NCBI GenBank assembly: GCA_017554385.1
Contig: JAFZIL010000014.1
Coordinates: forward strand, 1 to 64,000
Origin: Prevotella sp.
Lineage (GTDB): Bacteria > Bacteroidota > Bacteroidia > Bacteroidales > Bacteroidaceae
Reading direction: 5' to 3'
DNA: 64,000 nucleotides
Shown here: positions 9,059 through 18,831 of the stretch, piece after piece
Layout: each line of letters opens with the position of its first letter
Position numbering within the stretch: position 1 is the first letter of the stretch
Notes under the pieces: model-generated
What the model was told of the DNA's origin: nothing
What the model saw: only the letters and a program-made list of their open reading frames with translations
Database searches by the model: none
Program-made: the position numbers and the translations under genes

Positions 9059-12000
9059 TTACTTCACTTTTTTCTGGCCGTTTACGATATAAACGCCCTT
9101 CTTCAACTGAGTTTCATCCACACGGCGGCCTTGCAGGTCGTAGACAGAATGATTATTATTCAGTCTTCCATTTTCAATTTTACCAATGCCGGTGGTGGCA
9201 CCGAGGTCGATGATGAACGGTACACGTGGCGTGCCATAGACTGCATCAGCCTCGTAGACGATGGTCTGAGGAGCGGTTACTACCTTTTCACCTGTTGCCA
9301 CATTGAAAGTCAACGTGGTGGAATCGTCGCCAGGGATAGTGATATAGACCATACCCTGCTCATCGGTGACAGCCGCTTCGCGACACTCGTCTCCAGCGAA
9401 GACACCAAGTTCCACACCTGCAAGAGGTTCGCCGCAAAGTACCTGTGCGATGAGCACCATGTTGGTGGAATAATCACTGTAGTCTACAGGGGTGAAGAAG
9501 GCTGGTTCAGACACTTTGGCAACCTTGGCTACTCGTGACAGAGCCGCGCCAGATGCGGGATATGAGAACTGGCGGTCATTGGTGTCCGTGCTGAAGATCT
9601 TATAGCCCTTACCAGGCATCATGGTCTGGAGCGACCCCAGCCACTCATGGTTGTCGTAGTAGGATATACCTCGTTGTGCCTTGATGATATCACCATCCTG
9701 CGGGTCCATACCTGCAAGAGCTTCTGTGACGCTCATCAGCGACGAGGCATTGTAGCCTACCCAGTTCCATCCTTTACCCACGGTGACAGGAACATCTGTG
9801 GTCACCACGCGGTGGCCTGTGACTGTTAGCGTAAAGGCCTCAGTGGTCTTCACGGCATACATCTGGTTACTGTTCATCGCATTGAGCTTACCGCTCCATG
9901 TGCCGTTCGCAAAGTTCTTGTAGCCGTTGAACTGACTCTTCACGTTGCTCACCTTTCCGTTGGCCTTGGCGAATACCACTGGTACGGTAAAGTCGTTGGG
10001 GCTGACGCTCAGCGACATCCAGTTCCATCCCTTGCCCAGGTCGATGCTCTGCTCAATCTCGTCGGTGGCGGTGAGCACGTCGGGGTTGGTGTAGAGGCCG
10101 ACCAGGCTGTTGTCCGCGAAGGTGACGGGTATGCTGGTGTTCACCACGGGATAGATGATTCCCGTGGAGGCGTCGTAGACCTTGAACTCTACGGTCTTGT
10201 CTTCATCGCCTTCCACAACGACCACTCCGTCTTTCTTCTCCTGTGCCCTGCCGTAGATGTCGATTGTCACGAAGTATCTGTCGAAGCGCTTCAGATACTG
10301 TGGCTGTGCCACACCACGACATTCTCCGTCGATGAAGGCTGCCACGATATCCTCGCTGTCCTCACTGGGCGTGTCGATGACGACGAGGTTGCCGATGACG
10401 TTCATCGTCTGCTCGTACTCGCCCGGGTCGACGGCCCATGTCGGGGTCTCGCCCGTCACCTTCACGTTGATGGTGAGCGGTGTCTCGATGCCGTTGTTAC
10501 CTTTCAGGTAGACGGTTTCCTCGTATTTGCCGATAGGTGTCGACTTTGAGACGGTGAAGGTTACCTTGGTCTCCTCCAACGGGTTTGTCGAGCCATACTC
10601 TGTGCTGGCTTCCAGCCATGACGGCATACCTTCGAGTGTCCACATCTGCTGTGTACCGCTCTTGTTTACGATAGTGGCGGTCATACTAGTACCTTCTGTG
10701 GCATGTGTAACGCACGATACTGATTCTTCCTTCCACTCTAATTCCTTACGGTTGACAAAGGCACTCCATACAGCAGGCTCTGAATAGTTGCCGTTCTCGT
10801 CGCGCAAGTAGCGCACAGTGAAGTTCAGTGTACAGCCCTCGATGACTGCGGGATCTTCATCGATGTCAATGACAATCTTCTCGTTGCTGGCCGTGTAGTT
10901 GAAGCTGACGTTAGTCTCAATAGGCTTTGAGCGCAGTGCGGGGGCTTCGTTGGTGTAGGCCATCTCGGCAGAAGAACCGCCGAGTACTTTGAACTGTGCG
11001 CTCTTGCCGCTGTCCGTGAGGTCGTTGGCTGTGCCAACGGTCTCAATCTGGTTGGTGCTGGTATTGATGGCCTTTGTCTCGAATGGATAGTAGGCCACGA
11101 GTCCTGGCTCCTTGCCAGTGAAGCGCACCTTGCGGTTCTTCGAGAGCATGTCGGCATTCATCGTAGCTGCCCAAACACGTATTTCATCAATCTCGCCATT
11201 AAACGCGCGGTCGTAGGTATATGCAACGTCATCGGCCATAACCGTAGTACGGTGTGCACCTACAATCATATTACCTGTTGCGATGCTTCCCACATTAGCG
11301 GCATTGGTGGTCAGACAGCGTTTACCGTCGACATAGACGGCGGCAGCTCCCTGGCGCAGCACGTTCAGGGCGATGTGATGCCAGGTGTTATCCGTCAATT
11401 GAGAATTGAGAGCGGAGAATTGAGAATCAGGCTGTGGGGTCGGAAGGTAAGCGCCTTTGCCCGTGAGCAGCAACTGACCATCGGCATTGACTGACAGGGC
11501 CACTTCGCCCATCTGCATGAGCTGTGTCTCGCCACTTTGCTGGTCACCGCGCATCCAGAATTCAACGGCATAGTCGTCGTAGTCGGTGATGGGTAACTCT
11601 GCAGCATAAATGTCTACGTAGTGGTTGCCATCGAGACTCACTGACTTGTTCTCATTGTTCAGATACCAAGTCTCATTAGGCATGGTCATGTTTCGGCTAC
11701 GGGCATAGTCGCGAATGCTGGTGCCTTCACCTTCGTCCATCTTCCAGTAGCCAATGAGGTGGCGTGTCGACGGATTCTTTGTCTTTGAACGGTTGGCAAG
11801 GGCAGTAGTCATATCGTGGGCCTCATCCCAAAGCAGTAGTTCGTGGATAGCAGCTGCGTTTCCACCACCAACGCTCAGCGGACCATTGCCTTCGTAGGTT
11901 GCAACAGGCTTCTCATTGAAGAAAGAAATCTCGTTGGCATCGTTGGCCATTTTGGCGCTAAGCTTACCGTCGGCTGTCAGGCACAGGGAGAGGAATGACC

Positions 12001-15000
12001 ACTTATTCGTTGGCACAATTTCCGTTGAGGTGTACTCATTGCCAGCGACTTTTACCACGAGGTTGCCAGCGCTATTAGTACCTATGGTCAGCGTGTTGTT
12101 GCCTTGTCCGTGGCTGAGCAGCGTACCGGTTCCATTGATGTTCACCCATGCATCGATGCTGAAGTCTTTCTTAGCAAGGTTGATGCTGGCCTCAGTGGCG
12201 GCAGCGGCAACAGCGGTGGTACCACTGTTCACGCTCAGTGCCGTTTCGTGTTCAATCTCCGTTCCGTTGAGCACACCGGTTACAATGAAGTTGGCCGCTT
12301 TGGTCAGCTCTCCTTTCAGGAATGGCTCGTTGAACGTGACGCTCAGTTCGTCGCCTATGTCGAGGATACCGTCGGTAGGCTCAGGCTGTCCCATAGGACG
12401 TGGGCACATCATGTCTTTCACCAAAGCAATTTCGTTGCTATACTTGTATACCTCATTATCGCCATAGGTAGCGACCGAGACGACACGGAACAGATAGTCA
12501 CCGTCGTTGAACGAGTTCATGTTCAACGTGTAGCTGACGCTGGCACCCTTGGAGGGCAACATCAGATTGTTCGATGTCGAGTCTTTCTTGTTGATGACAT
12601 ATTCCTTCAACGGTGTCCAGCTGGTAGCTCCCTGCTCCTTATACTGTATGCGGAAAGCCTTCAGGTTGTGGTAGTTGCGGTCGAAGTCAGAGAAGGTGAG
12701 CTTCAGATTAGTGCCAGTCTGGGTATTAATAACTGTGTTCGACAGTTCCAACTTCACGTCGGACGACGACGGTACGAAGTGGGCTGAAATGTACACCGTA
12801 TCGGTAATCACATCCCAGGTACTGGTCGGGTCGTACTGGCATTGCGAAGCTAATACGACGGCTATGCTGTCGTAGTCAAGGATGCTGGCGTTGGTCTGCT
12901 TCAGCTGCAGGGCCTTTGTCACAGTCTGTCCGGCTGGAATCTTGATGATGCGGCTGTCAGTAACGTGGCGACCGTCAATAGTCAAATCAGCACCGTCGGG
13001 GTTCGACTCATCGTCTACAAACAGACGGTAGTACACATCCTCGTCAATCTCAGAGGCATTCGACAGGCGCAGCGTGTAGTTGGCTGTACCGCCGGAAGGA
13101 ATGTCGTTAAGAACACGATCGTCGGCATCAATCTGAGGCACTTCAATCTGCATGGTAGCCTCCATGATAGTGGTGCCAGGATTGTAGTACTTCGTCTCCA
13201 CCTTACCCTCATACGGACAGCAAGTCTGTCCGGCACGGGTGCGGAAGATGGGGCCGAAGGTGCCATAGTTGAACACATCTACCGAGAGTGCATCGTCATC
13301 TCCATCCTCAGCCAGGGTATAGCTGAAGGTGTTGGTCGATGAGTAGGTGGAGTCGCTGACATGATGCTCACCACCGAAGGTCTCGTCCTGAATGTGGATG
13401 TTGAAACCGAAGCCGTTGATGGCAAGTCCCCAGCTGTCGTCGAGTACCAGACCTCCCGATATGGTCCAGTCGCGTGTTGTGGTAGTATCGTTCTGAACGG
13501 TCTCCTCAAAGCTGTAGATCGTACCGGAGTCGAATGAGAGATTGTCGCCTGCAAGATACTTGTCGCGACTCTCGAAAGCCTTCACCTTCTCCTCCTCGTT
13601 ATCCTTGAGGCGGTTTGTCCAGTTTTCAATCTGATTGTTCACCCAGGCGACAGAGTCAGTGGCAATCGACACATTGGCTGCCTTGAACACTTTGTAAGTG
13701 TTTTCTGTGCCGTAGTCATCGTCGTCGGGCGATAGGGTAGTGAGGTAGACCGTATGGTCGGTTTTGTTCACATAGCTGTTGATGCTGTCCTGAACGGTGG
13801 TGGTCAGGAATTTCTTGCGTAGCAGCTCATAATTTGGTATCAGCACGTTCTCGATGTAGTTCTGTGTGTACATGAACATGGTACCAAAATCAATGCCTGT
13901 CTGGATGATGTCCTGCAGCTCGATGCCTACAGAGTTGTCGGAATTGCGTTTGAAATCGAGGTTACGCATCTTTCCGAAGAGAATGTTTGTGGAGTTGCCG
14001 ATATACACGTCGCCCTGTGCACCCACATATTCGGGTGCAGCCGAGGTGCTGATGGTCTTCTCGACGGTGGTCGTCGAAACGACGGTTGTGCTGCTCTCGT
14101 TGTCATACTCCGTCTTGACGCCAATTTCCAGATCGTTGCCGGCCTCGACTTCCTCCATGTCAATCACACCCACGCCAATACCAATGGCTTTGTGGAATCC
14201 GAATTTATGTTTGAACGATAGTTGGGCGCTCTCATGGAATGTTGTGCCCGAAAGCGTGCTCCTCGTCGTGGTAGTACCACTCTTCCACTCGGCGAAGGAG
14301 TTTGTACCTGGCGGGTCGCGAAGCACCATGTTCACCTTGTCAGGACCAGCGGTGATGAAGTTGTTGCCTGTGGGCAGGCTGCCGAGAATGATGCCCGGCA
14401 TGCTCTCTCTGTCGTTCCATTTCCAGTTCTTCGGTGTTCCGTTGATGTCGTAACTAATAGATATGGTACGCGTATAAGGGTTGGCAATATTAGGCAGACC
14501 TGCCTTCCATAGATACATTGCTCTGCCAAGGCTGTCTAACTGCAATTTGTTATCCTTCAGGTTTGCCACCTCTCCAGGCTGATGGGTGCCCACCTGCTCG
14601 TAGTAGACCGACTGTTGCGACGACAGGGCATTACTGATGGTAACGATGTTACCAATGAGTGGAACCGTGTCAGGTACGTTGGTATCGGCATTGACGTATT
14701 TCTCGTAGCCTTCTAACTGGAAGGTATAGGGGTCGCCCTGTATAAAGATAGGTGCACCATAATTATACGTCACCGTATTGTTCGCAGCGGTATATATATC
14801 GGTGATGTTCAGATCACCCAAATCATCGGTCAGCTTGTAGCTGTCGATACCGAACGAACCGTCTTTACGTCCCTTCTGTTTCACGTTGAACGTGGCATCC
14901 GTGTGGTGGACATAGTTGAGCTTGGTGTTGTACTCATACAGTTCATAGGTTTCACCGTCGTCATTATAGAGCGTATCGCTAAGTATGTAGTTGGGATTAG

Positions 15001-18000
15001 TGAGGTCGATGGTCGACGGAGAGCCGATTTCCTCTTTTGTTCCCACAATCGTCATGCTCTCAATCTTGTACTCCAACGGGGGCAGCATGGCCGAGAACTC
15101 ACCCGTGACGGTGTCAGTGTGAATGAACAGCTTCTTGCAGTCGTTGATGCCGGCACCGCGCCACGACGTGCTGTTGATGGTCGTTGTTGCCGATGGGATG
15201 GGCAGCGTATCGCTGTTGGGGTCGACGCTGTAGGCTGTACCTGCGGCGTTCAGGTTCTTCACCACGTTCATGCGTGGGGTCTTGTTCAGCGGCGTAAGCA
15301 ACAGCTCTACCGTACCGATGTTGTTCTTGCTCAGGCCGAAGCCTACGGCAGGCTTGCCCTGTATGTCGCCTCCCACCACGCGGCCAGTGAAGTTCACCAG
15401 CGTCTCGTCTTGGAACTCCAAGTCTTTCTTGTCTTCTATGAAAGTGGCGAGGGTGTCGATACCAAGCGGGTCGGCTGGGAAACGTCCTGCATTGGCAAAG
15501 ACGTGGCCGTTCTTCACTGCCTTGATATAGTGGTCGCCAATGGGCACGCTGATGGTATATTCGCCATCGGCATTGGTCGAGATAAGCTCGCCGCCGCGGG
15601 AACAGGCAGTGCCGTCGACATAGAAGTTCACGCCTTCAACGGGATAGTCAGTGCCTGCATATACCACCTTGCCGCTCACGGTGAACGACGAGATGTCATC
15701 GAAGTCGGTTCCGTTGTGTACAAGCGAGTTGGCGCTCACAAAGCGAAGCCGCTGTGTGGGGTTGAACTTGTGGATGCCCAGCTTTGGAACGATAGCGTAT
15801 GTAGTGCCCTCTCCCGTAAACGGTACTCCCTGGATGATGTAGTTGCCGTCATTGTCGGTCTTGGCTTTCAGTTTCAGCTCTTCAGGTGTCAGCGTTACTG
15901 ATTCTACATTGCTGCCAATCTTTCCGTGGTGCTGGTTATAGACGGTGCCGTCGCGCGAATAGTCGAAGAACTGGGTTTTCAGACCCTCGTCGAAGGTCCA
16001 ATAGGTCTCCAGGTTCTTCTCGTTGCCTACTAACAGGTGGTCGTAGTTCTCCAGAATCTCTTCTTCTGTGAGGCACTTCGACCAAATGCGGAACTCGTCG
16101 ATGTAGCCCTTGAAGTAGCCCATCGTGAACTGTGTGGCATTCTTCAGGTCGTTGATTGCATGGATGGTCTTGGATGCCTTTTGCACAACGGGGTTGCCGA
16201 GCGAATCTTGCTCCACCAAGTAGTAGGTCACCACGTTGCCTTTACGGGTGAGCGTCACGTGGTTATAGACGCCTTGTTTTACATGAATGTTGAAATTGTA
16301 TTGTGGTGCAGAACCGCAGCAGTAAATCAGCTCTCCGCTTCCGGTTAAGCCAAAGGCACCAATGTTGTCGCCCTTCAGACGTCCTATCCAGGAATTAGGG
16401 AACTCTTCTGGGTTAATCCACATCTGCATCGAGTAGTCACCCGTCTGGAACTTGTTCTTGGCGTAATTGGCATCAGGATATTGCCATGCCACCGCACCGT
16501 TCAGGGCAGTGAAGTGCATGGCATGATACTGTGCAGCGTCGTTGCTCGACTCGCCCGTCTTCTGGGCAAACACTTCTGCCCCTGCCACTGAGGCGCCCGA
16601 CGAGCCGTAGGTGATGCGTCCGCTGACGGTACCCGTGCTCTGCGCGAAGCCGATGTCCTCGATAGAGTTGTGTAGGATGGTGCCGTCAGGACATTTGTCC
16701 TCTACGGTGATTCGGTAGTCATAGTATACACCCGGCAAAGGCGTGTCGTCGTTATAATAGACGTATTCCTCTGCACTCATCGTGTTCTGCAGCTTCGTCC
16801 AGGCCTCGCTTTCTTTCTCCGCACGTCGACGCTCAATGATGTAGTTCTTCGTGTCCGTTGATCCCTGAAGGTTCACGTGCCATGCCAGCTTCACTTGTCC
16901 GGCGTAGCTGCCCTTCGTGGCTTCGAAAGAGTAGAACAGCGTACCTGTTCCGATGCCCTTCTTCTCAAGTGAGGCCGTATTCAGCACCTTTTCGTCGATG
17001 ACACCCTCAATGCGGTAGTCGTGTGGCTGACAGGCGTTCAGCGGCTCCTCCGTCCAGTGTATGCCATTGGTGACACCGTTCTTGCGATCGGTATGGGCAG
17101 CCGTTGTGCGGTGCTCCCATTGGAAGCTTGTCTGGTTGTTCGTAGGCGTGATGGTGTATACGGGGTCGGCCTCGTTGTCGATATAGATGTTGAACTTGTT
17201 ACCCCAGTTGGTGGGATAGCCGTCCGATGTCCATGTGAACGCTATGCGGTCGGTCTGGCTTTCGGCTTTCAGGTTGTTCACGGGCACTGTACGTGTCGGG
17301 GTGAAAGTATAAATGTTCGACTTCAGCTCGTCCAGCTTGGTGTCCTCGGGCCAGCCCTTCCACACATAGTAGATTTGGTACGTCGCTTCGGTCTCGTTGG
17401 TGTAGCCGGTATCCACGAAGCTGCGGGCAGACTGTTCTACCGCGCCAATCTTCGTGCCGTTGCGGTAGATGACCCACTTCGTGCCCCAGTTGCCGGTCTC
17501 GAAGTTGCCGTTGTCGGCAGTCCAGTTCACCGTCACCTTCTTCTCGCCCTGGTTGAACACAACACTCTTGATGGTGGCCACCGGCATAGGGGCGAATGTC
17601 TTCGCACCGGCAAGCGTGTTGTACCACTTCATCTGGTTGTTGTTGTCACGGTCGTTGGCATGGGGGAACTCATGGTAAGGCTCGATGGTGAACTGCGAGC
17701 GCATGTTATAGCCCAGAGAACTGAGCTTGAACGAATAAGTTCCGGCTGCAAAGTTGGTCGTCGAAGGATTAAAGTAGCCGCATTTCGAGTTGTAGGTGCC
17801 GTTGATGCGGGTATAGACGCCGGTACGCCCGTCGGTGTTGCCCGAACCACTGAACTTATATGGTATGGTCACCGTGCCGTCAGGCGAGATGTTAATGTAA
17901 TTGTCGTTCCATTGAATCTGGCGTACAGTGAAGGTGTAGGGACAGGCTATCGTATGGGTTACATCCACCACGGTCTTGCTGCTCTTGTTCCAATACCACC

Positions 18001-18577
18001 ATGTACCCCACAAGCGCACCTTGATGTTCGTGTTGCGCAGCTCGAAGGGGATGTTCCAGTGCGGACTGATCCACCTGATCTTGCCCTTGCCGTCAGTGCC
18101 CTCGTTGTATCTGAAAGTCCACTGGCCGCCTAACTCCCAGCCGTCGAGGGTGATCCAGCTTGTCGAGTCCCAGGTTTTCTTGTTATACACGTTGTACATG
18201 CGTCGGTTTAGTCCCGAAGAGTTGCAACACAAGTTACCTACGTACTTGTATTGGCTGGGAGCCTGATCGCCTACGCCGATATGCACGCCGATGCCCCATG
18301 CGTAGCCGTCGCCCTCGAAGAAGCCCTCGTCGTCGCCCTCGTCATTCCACAGGACCGTTGACCACAGGAAGTAGGGATTGCCTCCGTTGGGGTAATAGGT
18401 CAGGTCGTCCTTGAAGGGATACCAGCTCTTGTAGTCGCTCTGGGCCATGCCACGCTGCGGCATCAGTAACGATACCATAAACAGCAACAAGGCATACTTC
18501 CACGTCGACTTGCCACTTTGTGCACGCAATAGGGGCACCTGCCACCATCGCTGCGATTTGTAATGACTAATGTTCAT
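9059..18577 (-). CDS. Giant secreted surface protein with LamG, Fn3 and carboxypeptidase-regulatory-like domains
   Basis: A 3172-residue protein with a signal peptide (YALLLFMVSLLMPQRGMAQS, about residues 28-47). Fn3-like modules lie at about 320-640. Carboxypeptidase-regulatory-like beta folds are at about 640-665 and 960-1020. LamG/concanavalin-like domains are at about 685-870, 2135-2250 and 2310-2480 (MWINPEEF, EFWMRGDQ and GEIDEIRVWA motifs). A central region (about 1450-1830) has a Cys-Cys motif (AGQTCCPYEG). Two GKGWNW modules lie near 2860 and 2930. The C-terminus reads VYDLQGRRVDETQLKKGVYI, a sorting-tail-like ending. The domains suggest glycan binding or adhesion at the cell surface. 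An in-frame short repeat at 11395-11429 encodes DSQFSALNSQL inside the third LamG domain. It heads a minus-strand operon with its own promoter. Confidence 0.93.
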   Translation of the reverse strand: MNISHYKSQRWWQVPLLRAQSGKSTWKYALLLFMVSLLMPQRGMAQSDYKSWYPFKDDLTYYPNGGNPYFLWSTVLWNDEGDDEGFFEGDGYAWGIGVHIGVGDQAPSQYKYVGNLCCNSSGLNRRMYNVYNKKTWDSTSWITLDGWELGGQWTFRYNEGTDGKGKIRWISPHWNIPFELRNTNIKVRLWGTWWYWNKSSKTVVDVTHTIACPYTFTVRQIQWNDNYINISPDGTVTIPYKFSGSGNTDGRTGVYTRINGTYNSKCGYFNPSTTNFAAGTYSFKLSSLGYNMRSQFTIEPYHEFPHANDRDNNNQMKWYNTLAGAKTFAPMPVATIKSVVFNQGEKKVTVNWTADNGNFETGNWGTKWVIYRNGTKIGAVEQSARSFVDTGYTNETEATYQIYYVWKGWPEDTKLDELKSNIYTFTPTRTVPVNNLKAESQTDRIAFTWTSDGYPTNWGNKFNIYIDNEADPVYTITPTNNQTSFQWEHRTTAAHTDRKNGVTNGIHWTEEPLNACQPHDYRIEGVIDEKVLNTASLEKKGIGTGTLFYSFEATKGSYAGQVKLAWHVNLQGSTDTKNYIIERRRAEKESEAWTKLQNTMSAEEYVYYNDDTPLPGVYYDYRITVEDKCPDGTILHNSIEDIGFAQSTGTVSGRITYGSSGASVAGAEVFAQKTGESSNDAAQYHAMHFTALNGAVAWQYPDANYAKNKFQTGDYSMQMWINPEEFPNSWIGRLKGDNIGAFGLTGSGELIYCCGSAPQYNFNIHVKQGVYNHVTLTRKGNVVTYYLVEQDSLGNPVVQKASKTIHAINDLKNATQFTMGYFKGYIDEFRIWSKCLTEEEILENYDHLLVGNEKNLETYWTFDEGLKTQFFDYSRDGTVYNQHHGKIGSNVESVTLTPEELKLKAKTDNDGNYIIQGVPFTGEGTTYAIVPKLGIHKFNPTQRLRFVSANSLVHNGTDFDDISSFTVSGKVVYAGTDYPVEGVNFYVDGTACSRGGELISTNADGEYTISVPIGDHYIKAVKNGHVFANAGRFPADPLGIDTLATFIEDKKDLEFQDETLVNFTGRVVGGDIQGKPAVGFGLSKNNIGTVELLLTPLNKTPRMNVVKNLNAAGTAYSVDPNSDTLPIPSATTTINSTSWRGAGINDCKKLFIHTDTVTGEFSAMLPPLEYKIESMTIVGTKEEIGSPSTIDLTNPNYILSDTLYNDDGETYELYEYNTKLNYVHHTDATFNVKQKGRKDGSFGIDSYKLTDDLGDLNITDIYTAANNTVTYNYGAPIFIQGDPYTFQLEGYEKYVNADTNVPDTVPLIGNIVTISNALSSQQSVYYEQVGTHQPGEVANLKDNKLQLDSLGRAMYLWKAGLPNIANPYTRTISISYDINGTPKNWKWNDRESMPGIILGSLPTGNNFITAGPDKVNMVLRDPPGTNSFAEWKSGTTTTRSTLSGTTFHESAQLSFKHKFGFHKAIGIGVGVIDMEEVEAGNDLEIGVKTEYDNESSTTVVSTTTVEKTISTSAAPEYVGAQGDVYIGNSTNILFGKMRNLDFKRNSDNSVGIELQDIIQTGIDFGTMFMYTQNYIENVLIPNYELLRKKFLTTTVQDSINSYVNKTDHTVYLTTLSPDDDDYGTENTYKVFKAANVSIATDSVAWVNNQIENWTNRLKDNEEEKVKAFESRDKYLAGDNLSFDSGTIYSFEETVQNDTTTTRDWTISGGLVLDDSWGLAINGFGFNIHIQDETFGGEHHVSDSTYSSTNTFSYTLAEDGDDDALSVDVFNYGTFGPIFRTRAGQTCCPYEGKVETKYYNPGTTIMEATMQIEVPQIDADDRVLNDIPSGGTANYTLRLSNASEIDEDVYYRLFVDDESNPDGADLTIDGRHVTDSRIIKIPAGQTVTKALQLKQTNASILDYDSIAVVLASQCQYDPTSTWDVITDTVYISAHFVPSSSDVKLELSNTVINTQTGTNLKLTFSDFDRNYHNLKAFRIQYKEQGATSWTPLKEYVINKKDSTSNNLMLPSKGASVSYTLNMNSFNDGDYLFRVVSVATYGDNEVYKYSNEIALVKDMMCPRPMGQPEPTDGILDIGDELSVTFNEPFLKGELTKAANFIVTGVLNGTEIEHETALSVNSGTTAVAAAATEASINLAKKDFSIDAWVNINGTGTLLSHGQGNNTLTIGTNSAGNLVVKVAGNEYTSTEIVPTNKWSFLSLCLTADGKLSAKMANDANEISFFNEKPVATYEGNGPLSVGGGNAAAIHELLLWDEAHDMTTALANRSKTKNPSTRHLIGYWKMDEGEGTSIRDYARSRNMTMPNETWYLNNENKSVSLDGNHYVDIYAAELPITDYDDYAVEFWMRGDQQSGETQLMQMGEVALSVNADGQLLLTGKGAYLPTPQPDSQFSALNSQLTDNTWHHIALNVLRQGAAAVYVDGKRCLTTNAANVGSIATGNMIVGAHRTTVMADDVAYTYDRAFNGEIDEIRVWAATMNADMLSKNRKVRFTGKEPGLVAYYPFETKAINTSTNQIETVGTANDLTDSGKSAQFKVLGGSSAEMAYTNEAPALRSKPIETNVSFNYTASNEKIVIDIDEDPAVIEGCTLNFTVRYLRDENGNYSEPAVWSAFVNRKELEWKEESVSCVTHATEGTSMTATIVNKSGTQQMWTLEGMPSWLEASTEYGSTNPLEETKVTFTVSKSTPIGKYEETVYLKGNNGIETPLTINVKVTGETPTWAVDPGEYEQTMNVIGNLVVIDTPSEDSEDIVAAFIDGECRGVAQPQYLKRFDRYFVTIDIYGRAQEKKDGVVVVEGDEDKTVEFKVYDASTGIIYPVVNTSIPVTFADNSLVGLYTNPDVLTATDEIEQSIDLGKGWNWMSLSVSPNDFTVPVVFAKANGKVSNVKSQFNGYKNFANGTWSGKLNAMNSNQMYAVKTTEAFTLTVTGHRVVTTDVPVTVGKGWNWVGYNASSLMSVTEALAGMDPQDGDIIKAQRGISYYDNHEWLGSLQTMMPGKGYKIFSTDTNDRQFSYPASGAALSRVAKVAKVSEPAFFTPVDYSDYSTNMVLIAQVLCGEPLAGVELGVFAGDECREAAVTDEQGMVYITIPGDDSTTLTFNVATGEKVVTAPQTIVYEADAVYGTPRVPFIIDLGATTGIGKIENGRLNNNHSVYDLQGRRVDETQLKKGVYIVNGQKKVK
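11395..11429. repeat. Short direct repeat translated inside a LamG domain
   Basis: Copies of a heptamer-like word (gagaatt, with one interrupted unit) lie in the giant gene. On the minus strand they encode DSQFSALNSQL, a surface-loop-like insert immediately before the conserved DNTWHHIALNV strand of the LamG fold. Confidence 0.7.
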
Positions 18578-18657
18578 GAGAATTGATTATTTAATTATAA
18601 AGGTTTATATGTTTGCTTAAGAAAACACAAGAAGGTTAATGATTGCAATTTGTGCTG

Positions 18658-18688
18658 CAAATTTACTAATGTTTTTTTTAACGACAAA
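18658..18688 (-). promoter_or_regulatory. Promoter of the giant-protein operon
   Basis: Minus-strand TTTG (18685-18688) and TAAATTTG (18658-18665) are separated by 19 bp, a full match to the Bacteroidetes consensus. The leader to the start at 18577 would be about 70 nt. The 5' gap 18578-18771 shows no other feature apart from AT-rich runs. Confidence 0.8.
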
Positions 18689-18771
18689 CGATTATTTAAT
18701 ATTTTTTTCCTTTCCTCTATTAAAAAAGTGTGATTGTTACTCTTTTACCCTGAAAAAAGACGAGAAACTTC

Positions 18772-18802
18772 TTGGCAGTTCAGGAAATATGTCGTACTTT
18801 TG
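18772..18802 (+). promoter_or_regulatory. Promoter of the secreted esterase gene
   Basis: TTG (18772-18774) is followed after 20 bp by TACTTTTG (18795-18802). The start codon used here (18832) lies 29 bp downstream. A longer reading frame starting at 18772 would begin inside the -33 element, which argues against that upstream start. Confidence 0.8.
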
Positions 18803-18831
18803 CAACTCAAAAACTTCAAACTATAAACAAC

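Noticed and set aside
18772..18831. An upstream start for the esterase gene
   Set aside because: It would begin within the -33 element and place 20 residues before a textbook signal peptide.
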